Source: Aspidiotus rigidus (lineage: Eukaryota > Arthropoda > Insecta > Hemiptera > Diaspididae). Taken from it: DNA of 64,000 bases. Both the position numbers and the translations under genes were made by a program. The notes under the pieces are model-generated. The model saw nothing but the letters and a program-made list of their open reading frames with translations, searched no databases and was not told the DNA's origin. Position 1 is the stretch's first letter. Each line of letters begins with the position of its first letter. The stretch is from NCBI GenBank assembly GCA_035079385.1, contig JAVHKY010000053.1, positions 4,836,001-4,900,000 of the forward strand. The letters run 5' to 3'. Positions 46,920 to 58,347 of this stretch are shown here, piece after piece.

Positions 46920-48120
46920 AGAGAGAAAAAAAAGAACTAGAATACTACGGATCTATTAAGCCCTGATAAAGGGGTGGAGATCGTCTGGAGTTTAATTACA
47001 GGTCGATATAAATTTTACTTCTTACAGGCAGTCAGAATAAAATACTAAATTATTCTAGTTTCCTATGGTTTGGGTATTTTTTGATTTTTTCATTTTCTTG
47101 AAATTATCTCGTTCCTAGATATTCTGACATATTATAATTAGTTTGGAGTTCCTTCATTTATTTTTTTTTCACTCGATTTTTTTTTTTTTAATTTTAGTTA
47201 ACGGATATGTTCACGGCATAGGCTAGTAGTACACTATTTACAATTTATCGCTAAATTTATTTTAATTGGAATAATGATTTAAATGACAAATTCAAGTAAG
47301 TATTAGGCACTGAATATTTTTGAGTCCAAGTCTCTCAATTGATTTCTCTTCTTTTTCTTTTTCTGTCTGAAGGAATACGTATATAGTGCTCGGTTTACGC
47401 TTACGGATTGAAGCTTTGTTCGAATTCGGTCTTGTCAGGCAAATATCCTGATCTTCAATGGTACAATCATAATATTCCAATTCCTGAATACTTACCTACG
47501 AATATTCTAGTACCGTAACTGAATCGAGGAATTTAGCCAGTGATCCTGTGCATGTTTTCAAATTTTCGATGAAATCTTAAATTTTGAATTTCTTCAATAA
47601 TTGAAGGATTTCGAAATAGGCGAGCTGATTTTGTTGGTTAAACATCACGTTTTGGGACCACATTCACGATAAATAAATGTAGGTATCGAAGATTATCAGC
47701 CGAAACAGCAGAATTGTAAACATTTTAATATGGAAAAATGAATATTTTTTCTAAACGTTTTCACTCTCAAAAATAATAAAAAGGGAAGATACGAAAAGAG
47801 AGAAAAAAAATTATGTAAGTATTTTAAAGATATAATTATACTCCCTAAAAGTGAGACCATCATCAGGCAAAAAGGGAAACATACTAATATCAAAATATGA
47901 AGTACAAAGACGTGACAAAGACTAAAAATATCAAACAGAAGTTTTAAACAGAAAATAACTAGAGAACAAAGGAAAAAGAATTGGATATAAGACACTTGAA
48001 ATTTTTGGAAAATATTTTTCTATCACCATGAAATAATCTTACCTTCGAAAAAATTAAAATAAAATACCGGCATGAATTACATTCATTAAATTAAATCCCA
48101 TTCCATTTGCTCGAATTTTC
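46920..48120. other. AT-rich DNA, no gene
   Basis: A short segment near 47861-47930 (CCATCATCAGGCAAAAAG, then AAGTACAAAGAC words) resembles the 3' flank of Penelope-like copy 2 and a second patch at 48980-49010. It may be an old retroelement tail. Nothing else is recognisable. Confidence 0.35.
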
Positions 48121-48122
48121 TA

Positions 48123-48570
48123 CAGTGGAAACTCTATATAACGAATCTGAAGGGACCACAAAAAAAATTCGTTATATAGAAAATTCGTTAAAAAGAAATT
48201 CATTTTTTTTTTTATTTTTGCGAAGTTCCACATTTTGAATAATAAAAATTTTCAAATTTCACCTGAAAGTTGACATTGTTAGAAGGAAATGTTGAAACAT
48301 TCGTCAAAATTCAAATTTTCTGGAGAAAATATTCAAATGTTTACCAAGGAATCAGAATTTTCAGAAAAAAGTTTGAATTCAGGCCAGAAATCGACATTTT
48401 TTTGGAAAAAATGACAAGATTTCTGTAGAAAATTCGTTATATAGAGTGAATTGTTCGTTATAAAGAGATTTTTTAACACGTAAAATTCATTGAAGGGGGA
48501 GGGACCGAGGAAAAATTCGTAATATAGAGGAATTCGTTATATAGGGGTTCGTTATATAGAGTTTCCACTG
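48123..48570. mobile_element. 448-bp pogo/Tigger-type MITE, TA target duplication
   Basis: The ends are CAGTGGAAACTCTATATAAC then GAA and the exact reverse complement, flanked by TA (48121-48122, 48571-48572). CAGTGGAA-CTC-ATATAACGAA ends with TA duplication are typical of the pogo/Tigger branch of Tc1-mariner. The TTCGTTATATAG word recurs inside both ends (48168, 48431, 48536), probably as subterminal binding repeats. There is no transposase. Confidence 0.92.
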
Positions 48571-48599
48571 TACTTGTATTTTCGAAATTTATTTTTAAA

Positions 48600-50080
48600 C
48601 ATAGGCCTACTGTATATGTATTACTAATTCATTTAATTGTTGATAATGTAAGTTCTATTCTAAAAATAAGCTCGCAGTAATTTGGAATAAGTACTTCAAT
48701 TATTGTTAAATACATGGTTATTGTTGTAGGCCGTTCACGAAAAATATAGGAAAACATTTAAAAATAATAGGTATAATAAGAAAAAACAAGCAACATCTAG
48801 AGACAAAATAGAATCATAAGAATAACAGAATGCTTTGATTATTACATTTTGATAATTTATCAAGTCTTACATGGAATAGTAATTTAAAGAGAAATAATGA
48901 AAAGGAAGCTCGCAATACAAAATTCAAATTAAATAAATTTTATATACCTAAATGTATAGCCTGTATACGCTACTGACATCAAAAAGTGAAGTACAAAGAC
49001 TATAAAAAGCAGACCGTGAGCAAGTAAAAACTAGAGATTAGTAATCGCGGATGATATCATTTGGTCTGGAATAAATAAAAGACAAAACGCATAGGCAGCA
49101 CTGAACCAAAGGTACCCCGTTCGCCGATTCATGAAAACAAGAGTTAAGCCTATTTATCATTCAGAAAATTAGAAACTTATTCTACGTCTTCCTGAAAAAT
49201 AACAGCGTTCAGTACAAAATTCTTCATTCTATTTTCGTTTTCTCTTGACAATCGTCATTTTTGGTCGAATCAACTCTCAATACATACTCAAAGAACACAA
49301 GCAGCATTATGGATGATCCTGTCTCGAAATGAGAGACAACAATAATAATAAAAATTCATCACTTTGAAATAAAATTCAAGTAATTTAGGTACGTACGATT
49401 GATTACAACTTGCGATGCTGAACTACAAGTTGTTACAATTTTTTCATACTTACATTATTTTTTTCTTCCTTTCTAAAGCGAAATAACGTGTTTACCGTAA
49501 CCGTATTATTCGATGGCGAGAATATTATAATATTATGTTGAATGGCGCGATCAAAGTTACGTTGGGCTGTAGTTTGCTATCTGTAAGGTAAAAATTAATA
49601 TTCAAAGCACCAATATTTTTATTTCACACTTTTATCGAAGAACGGGATGGTGCTATCTATTGAAGTCTTGAAATATCGAAGGAAAAATATTGAAAAAACA
49701 CTCATGCAGTAGCGTGAGTAGTACACGACTTTTCTTTTCACACATTCAAAACTTATTACATCAAGTGCATATCTTCGGATATGAGACTATAATTCGCCTA
49801 AGTCTCGAAAAAATCCATCCAATTTTAGACGAGATCTTATAAGCGTAAATATAGGTCCACATATATTTAAAAAAAAAAATAAACCTGAAATTTTTGAGGC
49901 TAAAAGTGATCTAGAACCTCCAAAACGTCGAGAAAGTTCAACAATGCTTCCTCTTACTTTCAGTCTTGCTACTGATGTAATACCTCACTAAGAGCTAGAA
50001 AAGTCGGTAAAGAAAGAGCTTCACAATTACTTTTTCCTATACATTATTTTCAGCCTAGTATTGGTCTAGTATACTGAATA
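48600..50080. other. AT-rich DNA; fragment of the long-TIR element
   Basis: Mostly featureless. Around 49690-49760 (AACACTCATGCAGTAGCGTG, then TACACGACTTTTC) there is a diverged match to the inner left arm of the 3286-6038 element (3779-3830). It is a relic of another copy. Confidence 0.45.
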
Positions 50081-50084
50081 TTAG

Positions 50085-50250
50085 GCTTGGTGGCTCAATT
50101 TTTGATCACCTCCAATTCCCACTTAATGCTGTCTCCAACCACTCTTCTTTACATCCACTCATAAATTGTATTCACGCTCTCACCACCGCTCTCTACACAA
50201 ACTCCATTCCAATATTTGCACACCTTCAGATATAATATTATAATCTACTC
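50085..50250 (+). pseudogene. LINE RNase H fragment (family 3)
   Basis: CTCATAAATTGTATTCACGC and flanking sequence match 52840-52875 and, inverted, 4640-4670. The translation LITSNSHLMLSPTT corresponds to the mid RNase H region of the longer copy. Only about 150 bp survive. Confidence 0.5.
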
Positions 50251-50799
50251 ACATTTCAAAAAAAAAATCATCCAGTAGTTTCGGAGGAGTTCCGCAGATA
50301 TTATAAACAAATAAGTAAACAGGCAAATTTTATTTTATTTAATCCGAAATGAGAATTTTTATTTTATTCTAGCACAGCTTATAATGGTAAGTGTAATACT
50401 GAAATATAAGGAGTAAAAAAATAAGTAATTGAATATTTACTCCTTATTCAGTATTTCTCTGATTTGTTGATCGTTATTGTTTTGTAATGATGAATCCGAT
50501 GGCTTGAAATGCTTTATTATATCCATGATTTTTGTTTGACGTAGGTATTCAATTCCTTCCTGTATTTATTCACTTATTTATTATTTTTCATATTTGAAGC
50601 AAGAGGTACTTGAAAATTTGCACGCTTCTCTTCAGATAATTGTCATACCTACATATTATATGAAGGAAATATTATAAATGACAGATATTCTCATATACTT
50701 ACGTTTTAAGTCATCGTCTGATTAAATATAACTTGAGAACAATACAAAAAGTAAAAGTTTTACACAGTTTCGAACTTGGAATTTTTTCAGTTCCTCGAA

Positions 50800-51720
50800 T
50801 AAGTCAGACGTCTCCCTCCTCTGCTGTTCGGTCGAAATCGACGTCTTTTCTCTGCTGTAAGATTTAGATTGCGAATTTTTTGAAGTCCTTCTGTTAAGTT
50901 TAACCTTATAAAATTTAAGTAATATTGAAATAAATCGAGGATAAGCGCAAACTAACTGAATTTCCTGTAGGTTTCACTCGAGAACGATTCATCTCTCTAG
51001 CGAAAAACCGTAAATGGGGGCGTAGTGTGAAAGATACTTCTCGAGAAATATTCCTCGGAATTAAGGTGGGACACTAGAGAAAAAGTTTGCCTCCACTTAG
51101 TATGTATTAAGTTATTCCTCGTCCGTTTATCAATAAATGTTATTAAAACAATATCTTTGAGGGTATGGAGTAACCTCGTACTAGCCCACGAACAGTAAGA
51201 TTTAGGCGGCTCTTTGAAGGGGCGATAAAAGCAGAAAAATATTTATAAAATGGATAACAACCTCCTCCGCTAGCGGCAATTTCTAAACCTTGTATAAGCA
51301 CAAGGATAATGAGACATGAGGAAACTTCAAAAGTCGTAGGTAAGTTGAAAATTATAACTCTTCAAAGGAACAAAAGCTCTTGATTAATTTCTGCACGCGA
51401 AACGAATTCCAATAAAAGCAAAACAAACAAACTACGGCTATATATATTTTTTTCTTTGCTCTCTATGAAAGAATTTTGTTTTGCTTGATGCTTTCTTGAT
51501 ACCACATTCTCCCGCCCACCCTTTCCATCCCGCTTCCGTGACAGGTAACAGTCTCGTATCCTTCTACAATCTTCTGACGGTTCTTTGTAAGACTTAAGAC
51601 GAAACTTGTAGGTAGGATTTTCGTGAGGTTTTCACAAAAAAGTTTTAAGCTGCGAAAAACACTTTTCAACATTTTCCGAGAATCACTCATAGAGTGACAA
51701 TAATTCCACTATTCTTTTCC
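50800..51720 (-). repeat. Dispersed repeat 'C', copy 1
   Basis: Minus-strand blocks are collinear with plus 62240-62760: a GAATTTCGGAAAAGAATA block at about 51702-51719, then GCAGCTTAAAACTTTT (51637-51653) with the following 100 bp (SLKLF-E-LTKI in translation; GAAGGATACGAGAC), then TCCTCCTCTGCTGTTCGGTC (reverse sense, about 50815-50834). It encodes no recognisable protein. The frame 51463-51690 is part of it. Confidence 0.55.
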
Positions 51721-52784
51721 GAAATTCTTTCCTGCTCTAATACCACAAGCTCTTTCTTCTTTTAATTCTTTACAAATACCTACCTACAAAATATATTATT
51801 CGTTATGACAACCATTTGCATCGTAACTACGCTTTGCGAAATTTAGTCGACTTTGGCTAATACTTAGAAGAAATAATTTATGCTAGTTTTTATATAAATA
51901 CCTACAGAACTTCAAAATCGCTGACCGACGCTAAAAAATCGAAACGCTTCAGTATTATAATATAGGTAATATCAAGGAAAATGTTATAAACTATATCTAC
52001 AGCGACTGCTTGACCTCAACTTGCGCGGATTACTTTGCTCTATGAAACCTTCATATCAATTGTACTTCATACTACAGCTTGTAATGAGGGCATTATCGTC
52101 TAATCGAGTAACATCGTTTCAATAATAGAGTTACTGTCTTAATTAATGAAACGCGAATTCGGTTCACAAGTCGCTACCTATGATTTTTCAATTTAACTCA
52201 AAAATAGAGCTTTCATAACTGAAGAAAAATAATGAAGGTAGGTAGGTACCTAGTTACTTTGTTCGTTTGCTGTTGATAACTATTTGGAGGTCACCATGCA
52301 CTCAATACGATTTTCATACTTAATTCGGAACGCGTTTTGTTTCAAGGATTTGTGAGAATTTTCGGAACGAATGCGCTGTCAATCCACGACCTTGTAAGCG
52401 CGAAGGAATAGTTTATATAGTCGTTATCCACGTGGAAGGTGGTCGGTTCGAGCCTCGCAAAAAAGAAAGCTTTTGGTATAGGTACCATAATTATGCAGCT
52501 AATGATAAGCGAAAAATGACTAAAGCGTGCCACAGTAGGCCTGTGCATTATGTATTAGCTCTATCTCGTACGAGTTATGTGCATTTACAAAAACGAGTGG
52601 TCTTCTGGTTTGACCTCGTTAAATAAATTCTCCTTTTCGCCTAATACTGTCATCAGCAACAAACGACTTCGCACTTAAGCATTGCGCTTAGGCCGCAACT
52701 TCAGCACACTAACTTATTCTGTAAATCGTTCTCTCAATAAGACTCACACATGACACACCCTCACCATCTTTCTCCCCTTTAATT
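51721..52784. other. No gene; tRNA-like B-box only
   Basis: AT-rich. At 52441-52456 GGTCGGTTCGAGCCTC resembles an internal Pol III B box, but the arms of a tRNA do not pair. Frames are below 70 codons. Confidence 0.35.
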
Positions 52785-53450
52785 CATTCTTGATCACCTC
52801 CAATTCCCTAGCATCATTAATGTTATCCCCAGCCACTTCTCTCTTCATCTACTCATAAATTGTATTCATGCTCGTTCTCATTGGTACCTTCTAAGCCAAC
52901 TATATTTCAATACTCTTCATCTGGGTACAAGGCCAGAAGAGCATCCCAAAAAACGAAAAAATTGACAAAGTAGCCAGCCAGTCAACCAATCACCCTATCA
53001 GCGAGCTCTCCAAACACATTAACAAATACATTATCCGTGCCTGATTCCCTCTTTGGTTTAACCTCTCTAAGCTATTCCAAATTAAAAATATTCCCATTCT
53101 CTAAGACTCCTCAAATCAACTCACGCGCAGAGAAGAAATCATCATCACTAGCCTCAGAATCTGTCACTCGAGAGTCACACACACATCCATCTAATCACTC
53201 ATCTCGTACCTCTTCCATGCCCTTATCGCGATCCTGCCGACCCCCTTAATTCAACATATCTTTTCTTGTCTCACTTTCGAACTCCTGACCCATCCCTCAC
53301 GATCACATAAAAGCACTATCAGACAACTCTCCATCTGTCCTCGACATCTTTTAATTCCTCCGACGATAAAATTACCTCTCCCGTATCTGAACTTAATAAC
53401 ACCGCCTATCTTATAGCCCTGACAACAGGCTCTTAGAAGCTCATTAATTC
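52785..53450 (+). pseudogene. LINE ORF2 RNase H and C-terminus (family 3, best copy)
   Basis: RNase H: SNSLASLMLSPATSLFIYS near 52795-52855, WVQGQKSIPKNEKIDKVASQ near 52922-52980 (the W-PGHKGIPGNEKADK motif), then STNHPISELSKHINKYIIRA. The tail has FPLWFNLSKLFQIKNIPIL, EEIIITSLRICHSRVTHTHL and a decayed CP-C...H zinc-like tail near 53215-53260, the usual C-terminus of insect LINE ORF2. Frameshifts and stops occur (TGA after IIRA at about 53041). Related pieces are at 50085 and 4280 (minus). Confidence 0.75.
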
Positions 53451-54545
53451 TGAAAAAATAAAATAAAAATAGGATGGCGTTATTTGAAGGTACTGTTTAA
53501 AAAAACAAAATGAGTCAAACGATAATTTACGAGTATATTTTTAGGAAAGAAATAGGAGTATTATATACTTTGAGTTACAAGTACAGCGCAAAGTAGAAGA
53601 TATAAAAAGGTATATTCAGTATACATTAAAACTGAATGAATTTCAAAATTGAACTACGCGGTGCAATCAGGACATTGTTCCATCTCGCTGAGGCAAGCGC
53701 TATGAATTGGTAGAAGGCAGCAATCAGTCGATATTACTCCATCCTCGCCGCTCCAGACCATACGAGCGCAAACTGGGCAACTATGAGGGGCGTCAGGTAT
53801 AAGCTTTGAAAGGCGTTGTCGTCTCTAGTTGTCATATGACGTTTCCTCCCTCAACGGGGACCTTCTGTTCCTACCCCTTTCCTGTCAACAGTTCCCTTGT
53901 TGAAGGAATAAAGTTGTCTCTGAGGATGTTTTGGGCGCTCTCGAGCTTTTAATTTTGGTCGGAAGTGGAGACTCAGGAATTTTCGTGTCTCATCAGGTGA
54001 CGGTTTAGATGAATCCACATTTGATGAACTTCTGCCCTCCTCTTTCTAGCAACTCGGTTGCTGTGGTGGTCCAATCTTGAGATCGCGACCATTCCTCATA
54101 AGTATTTCGACTTGATGCATAGTTTCGAAATAGTAGGTAAAGTGAGGGGTACCGTGACTCGCTGCTAGAGTGGCCATATTAAGCATTATAGGTAGAATTT
54201 TGTTGTATTTATCGGTTATAGGAAAATTTGCCGCGAGAAAATATGCCTTACGAAAATTCGACTCCGAAAATTTGCCTGATGTGAAAATTTGCCCAATTAG
54301 CTTCGTCATGATTAAATTTATTAATAGGAAATATTATAGGCGTCTCCTCGAAGGTATTCTTGAATGTCTGTGTCGTTGGTGAATGCCAAGCACTTGTTCT
54401 TGAGATTCGCGGCGTTGTCTCTCAATAAAGTTTATGTGCTCGCATGATGTAAGACAGATACTTTGCTTCACCCTGTTTTTTTTTGGTCAACAAAAAGAGT
54501 TTATCAATAGTCGAGGCGTCTTCTACCCCCTACTCAAGAAACTTT
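53451..54545. other. No gene; GAAAATTTGCC-type short repeats
   Basis: Near 54220-54295 a GAAAATTTGCC-like word recurs about every 16 bp (five times). An inverted cluster of the same word lies at 54845-54935. They flank the LINE fragment below and may be the ends of an element that contains it. Confidence 0.4.
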
Positions 54546-54549
54546 AATT

Positions 54550-54820
54550 TTTGCACTCTATCTCTGAACCCCACTCTTCCAACCCAAGAACCCAACGTAT
54601 TTTTAAAACACTTCGATTAAGTCAAATAACTTCACTGTTACCCTTGTATGGATCTCGGGATATATCGGATTCCTGGACCACGATCTCGTCGACCAGGCCG
54701 AAACAAGGTATCTTCCTTCCACGCCTTACTGATAAAAACCCTCCCCCCTCATCAGACCTCAAAACTTATTTCCGCTCACTGAAACATTCATCCTGGGACT
54801 GTTCTACATGTGCAAATGTC
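54550..54820 (+). pseudogene. LINE RNase H fragment
   Basis: NPRTQRIFKTLRLSQ in one frame and then FTVTLVWISGYIGFLDHDLV, DQAE in another (near 54630-54705) give the RNase H W-PGHIG...D-VD-A motif. A later frame has DKNPPPSSDLKTYFRSL. It is closest to LINE family 1 but diverged. Confidence 0.6.
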
Positions 54821-54939
54821 TTCTAGCTTTATTGTTCTTTTTTTGCGAGGTAAATTTTTCCTCCAGGCAAGTTTTTGTAGGGCAAGTTTTCACAACATGC
54901 GAATTTTCGTGAGGAAATTTTCCTGACACCGTATTTATC

Positions 54940-56225
54940 ACGTGTACTCAAAACTTTCCTCTTGTCATCCGTATCACATTGCTCTTCAGGATAATATTCT
55001 TCTATCAACGTTTCAGCTTGCCAAACTTCTATTTTTTATTACTGTGGTACCTTCGAATAATCACTTCGAAAAAATTAATAACAAAATTAAAGAAAATAGT
55101 TTATACACAAAGGATTGCTGCATTAATACTACTCTTAACACACAACATTCATTCATGACAGACTCAAAACGAACGAGCATATCCTTACGTGAGTGAATAC
55201 ACATAGGTAACCCAAAAATTGATTAAAATTACCATGGTACATTTACACATACAATCTACGTAATTAAATGTTATCATTCGCTCTTCATGATGAGAGGGAC
55301 TATCCTTGTGCTACAAAATATTGGTAGCTTGAGTATTTGCAAATTTCCTCAAATTAGTTCACGCTTCAATGTGAGATTTATCAAAAAGCTGCCATTGTAT
55401 CAACACCAAATTTTCACATTTACTTTTCTAGTTACGTAAATTACAATATATCAGTATTCGAAAAAAATAGAGTTATATAGGAATGGAGTTTTCTTTTTTC
55501 TTTTTTTTTTTTTTAATTGAATATATCTTACGAACTAATCATCCGATTGTCAGAAACAATGTAGGTGCACAACTTCAGATGTAACATTATAACTTGGCCA
55601 ACTTTTGTAGAGAAAATTCATTTCCCTTTCTCTCTGTGACAACTGTGACGGATGTAGTAATTTTTCTACGAAAAGTCGATAAAACACTATTTATACAAAT
55701 GAATCGGTCATTTTGAAAACCACGTAAGTCCAAATTTTATCAAAATACACTTTTTACTTGTTTTCCAATCAGAATATCACCGTCTATGCACAACGTATTT
55801 CAAATGAAAAAAAAGTACCGACGCGACCGTAACCTAATTAGTGATTAAATATATCGGTCATTTTGAAAACTATTCAAGTCCAATAACTTCCTATCACTTT
55901 GCGCTTCAATATTGGCATGATTTGATTTAACAATTCTTCTTTTGTCCTTGGGTAACAAACGTTTCAACCACACTTTGTTGAGTCGCTGTATAATACGTTT
56001 TTTTCATCTGTAAAATTTGTGGTTTTAAAAATGACCGATTCTCTTGGTGTAGAGGGGCAAATTTATTAGAGTAAACAGCGAAAACCATCTCTTAACAGGT
56101 TTATTCTCTTGATTTGTGCTTGATCAGCACTTTGTACCAATTTACTCGAGGTTGAATCAACATTTTGCGACCAAACTATGGGGTATTTTGAAAAATACCC
56201 AAGTCCAATTACTTTCCATGAAGAA
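54940..56225. other. AT-rich DNA with a thrice-repeated GGTCATTTTGAAAA word
   Basis: CGGTCATTTTGAAAAC followed by an AAGTCCAA word occurs at 55706 and 55854; a variant, GGGTATTTTGAAAAATACCC then AAGTCCAATTACTTTCC, lies at about 56180. These appear to be internal repeats at the outer edge of the foldback structure that follows. Confidence 0.4.
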
Positions 56226-56343
56226 GGGGTACGATTGGCAGAAAAAAAAACATTTGGCTGGAGCAAACGTTTCTTTGATGAAAATGGTTCCGTATGCGGT
56301 CCTGAACAACACCCACGTTTCCCCTCTGAAGCTTCTTTCTTTA

Positions 56344-57225
56344 GGGTGGGATTTTTTCGCACGAATGAAAAGTCCGAAATCACGAAAAAAAAGAAGTCTT
56401 TAAGCGGTTAAGAATCATTTCACGAAAAAAAAATAAAAGTGAACATTAAAAACGGTACATGAACATAAAAAAAGTACATTAAACAAAAAAACAAACAAAT
56501 CACGAAAAATAAATATTCATAAACAAAAGAAAACATACGCTTCAATATTATAAAATAAGTTGAAAACTAAAAAATCATTCTATGATTAGAAATGTATTGC
56601 ACCACAAGAGCGGGTTTCGCTTTACTCGGCCTGCCACCTTTTCTTTTTTGGCCAAAAGGAAATGTCTTCGCCTCAGGTGGCACTGGTAGTAGCTTCAACT
56701 GAATGCACATCCCACCGTATGCTTACACTGCAAACTTTTCAAAAAGACGGGGGGGGGAGCATGTGCAATTCGATTCCCGCAAATTTCCTCTGTTGATGAC
56801 TGTGGTCCAGACACTGAATTTACGGGCTTTGAAGTCGTCGAACGTTTGCCATCTGTCGTCGTCTCTCAGAAATTTGGACAGCTCTTTTTCCCAAATATAC
56901 AATTCTTACTGCTTCCTGCTGCCACAAAGTACTCTGTAAAACTTTCTTCCTCGTGAGGGTTTAAAACTTTATTTAAAAACTGGCCGGCGGGCAAGTGTTC
57001 ATTCCTTCTTATTTTTTTATCTTATTTTATTTTTCGTGAAAACACTCTGAAAATTTCTTATATATAGGCCTATATATTTTTTTTTTTTCGTGAGCATACT
57101 CGAAAATTTCATAGCTGAACTTTTTGTCACAACCACTTGTTATTTCATTATTTTGGATGATTTTTTCGTGCTGCTATTTTTCGTTCAAACGCCTTTTTCT
57201 TTTCGTGCAGTTTAATATTCTCCCT
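56344..57225 (+). mobile_element. Element 'B', full-length copy, nested in the foldback arm
   Basis: Bounded by TTTCTTTA at 56336-56343 and 57226-57233 (8-bp duplication). The uninterrupted right arm of the host element reads GCTTCTTTTTCTATGGGG (reverse strand) with no insertion. The ends are GGGTGGGATT and TTCTCCC(T), a weak inverted pair. CACGAAAAA-type words cluster at the left (56361-56510) and TTTTTCGTG words at the right (57040-57205), in mirror orientation. The middle (56580-56960) is the part shared with 251-660. There is no transposase; the short frames (such as 56703-56939) match no family I know. It is probably a non-autonomous DNA transposon. Confidence 0.7.
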
Positions 57226-57759
57226 TTTCTTTATGGGGTTCAAACCTCCCAAAAATTAGTTTTTCGCCTATATCGCGCAAAATTCAAATTTTATAAAAAA
57301 ATTTTTCAAACAAAAGTTATTCCTCGTTGAATTTCCTACCAGATAACGTATCCAATTGTCAGTCCATATCAATTAGTGCCTTTGCAAAGGCCGTTGAAAA
57401 GAGTTCCAAAATCAGTTTTTTTCCATATATTTCACAAAATTGAAATTGTTTGAATAAATGTTTCAAGCAAAAGTCGTTCCTCGTTAAATTTCCTATCAAA
57501 TTAGCTATTCAGCCTTCAGGAGGTTCTTTTCTCTTTGCTTATATCTCGCGAAATTGAAATTTTATTTAAACATATTTGAAACAGAAGTTTTTCCTCTTCA
57601 AATTTCCTATCAAATGAGCTATTCAGCTTTCGGAATAGAGTAATTAGTCTATGAATTTTTTCGGTAGGTTCCTCAAGTGAATCTTACTCCATGAGGCTAG
57701 TACCTATATTTCATGTAATATAAACTCATAATTTTATAAGATAGCTCGAGGAGGGAGGT

Positions 57760-57829
57760 AGTTTCTCGCACAGGATTTGAGCTCCTCCATCCGTACTATG
57801 CCCTGCCTACCAGTTGTCTACGCTTTCTA
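57760..57829 (-). other. tRNA-like sequence with A- and B-box resemblance
   Basis: Minus strand: TAGACAACTGGTAGGC resembles a Pol III A box and GAGCTCAAATCC resembles a B box (one mismatch to GWTCRANNC), about 35 bases apart, as in tRNAs. The acceptor stem does not pair, so this is a tRNA pseudogene or SINE head, not a functional tRNA. Confidence 0.35.
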
Positions 57830-57896
57830 ATAAGAGCAGTGTACGTTAGCCTGCTGACTTACTCTGGACTTATATTCGGGATGGAGGGGCTTGATA

Positions 57897-58092
57897 TTAT
57901 TCGCTCTCGTCATAGTGTTCGGCTGTGATTACTGATGAATCGTCATCGGTACTGGACTCATGGTCAGCTTTCTCGTCCTTACTTGATAGACCTTCCAAGT
58001 CGTCGTCAATGTTGTCTACTACTTCAAACAGTCTACCAGCATTGAGGCAAGCCTGCCCAAGACATGACGTGCACTTGGTGAACATTTTAATT
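57897..58092 (-). CDS. Candidate exon of a small acidic Cys-containing protein
   Basis: Minus strand: a pyrimidine tract then CTTCCTAG acceptor (ending at 58093), seven bases, then ATG at 58085. The peptide is MFTKCTSCLGQACLNAGRLF, then an Asp/Glu/Ser-rich tail ending HYDESE and TAA at 57897. CTSC plus a later Cys hints at a metal site, and the tail charge is far from random AT-rich translation. It lies at the centre of the foldback element, so it may be captured host sequence or part of the element's own gene. No homolog is recognised. Confidence 0.35.
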
Positions 58093-58097
58093 CTAGG

Positions 58098-58347
58098 AAG
58101 AAAAAAAACGCTTGGCGACTTTCCGCAAATTAAACAAGAAGATATACCGGTAATTGAAAAATTACTCTACTGGAGGAAGGTTTTTGTTCACATCGATACA
58201 AAACGTTACTACACACGTGCGAACGTAAAATTACTAAAAATAGTGCAATATTTTGCGGACATGATGACTCATAGATTAGGAAGTATAGCGGTTGCCGTGA
58301 AGTCTGTGATACGACGCGACTTCATTTGTTCTTATTCCAAAACCTAA
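58098..58347 (+). CDS. Hypothetical frame in the foldback centre
   Basis: The plus-strand frame (open from 57925; the first half is antisense to the acidic exon) reads GDFPQIKQEDIPVIEKLLYW, then RRKVFV-HIDTKRYYTRAN-like hydrophilic and amphipathic sequence, ending ICSYSKT at 58347. Residue composition is more protein-like than neighbouring frames. No ATG lies close to the start of the convincing part, and no domain is recognised. It could be an exon or a transposon gene remnant. Confidence 0.2.

Noticed and set aside
47861..47890. CCTGATGATGG on the minus strand, like the ribozyme cores
   Set aside because: No GAAA box and no pairing stem II follow it; at best a decayed relic.
47696..47995. 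99-codon minus frame rich in Phe and Leu
   Set aside because: Translation of poly-A/G DNA; hydrophobicity is a composition artefact.
52380..52460. tRNA-like sequence with GGTTCGAGCC
   Set aside because: Only a B-box-like string is present; acceptor, D and T stems do not pair.
57925..58085. First half of the 140-codon plus frame
   Set aside because: Antisense to the acidic minus-strand exon, whose composition is more protein-like.
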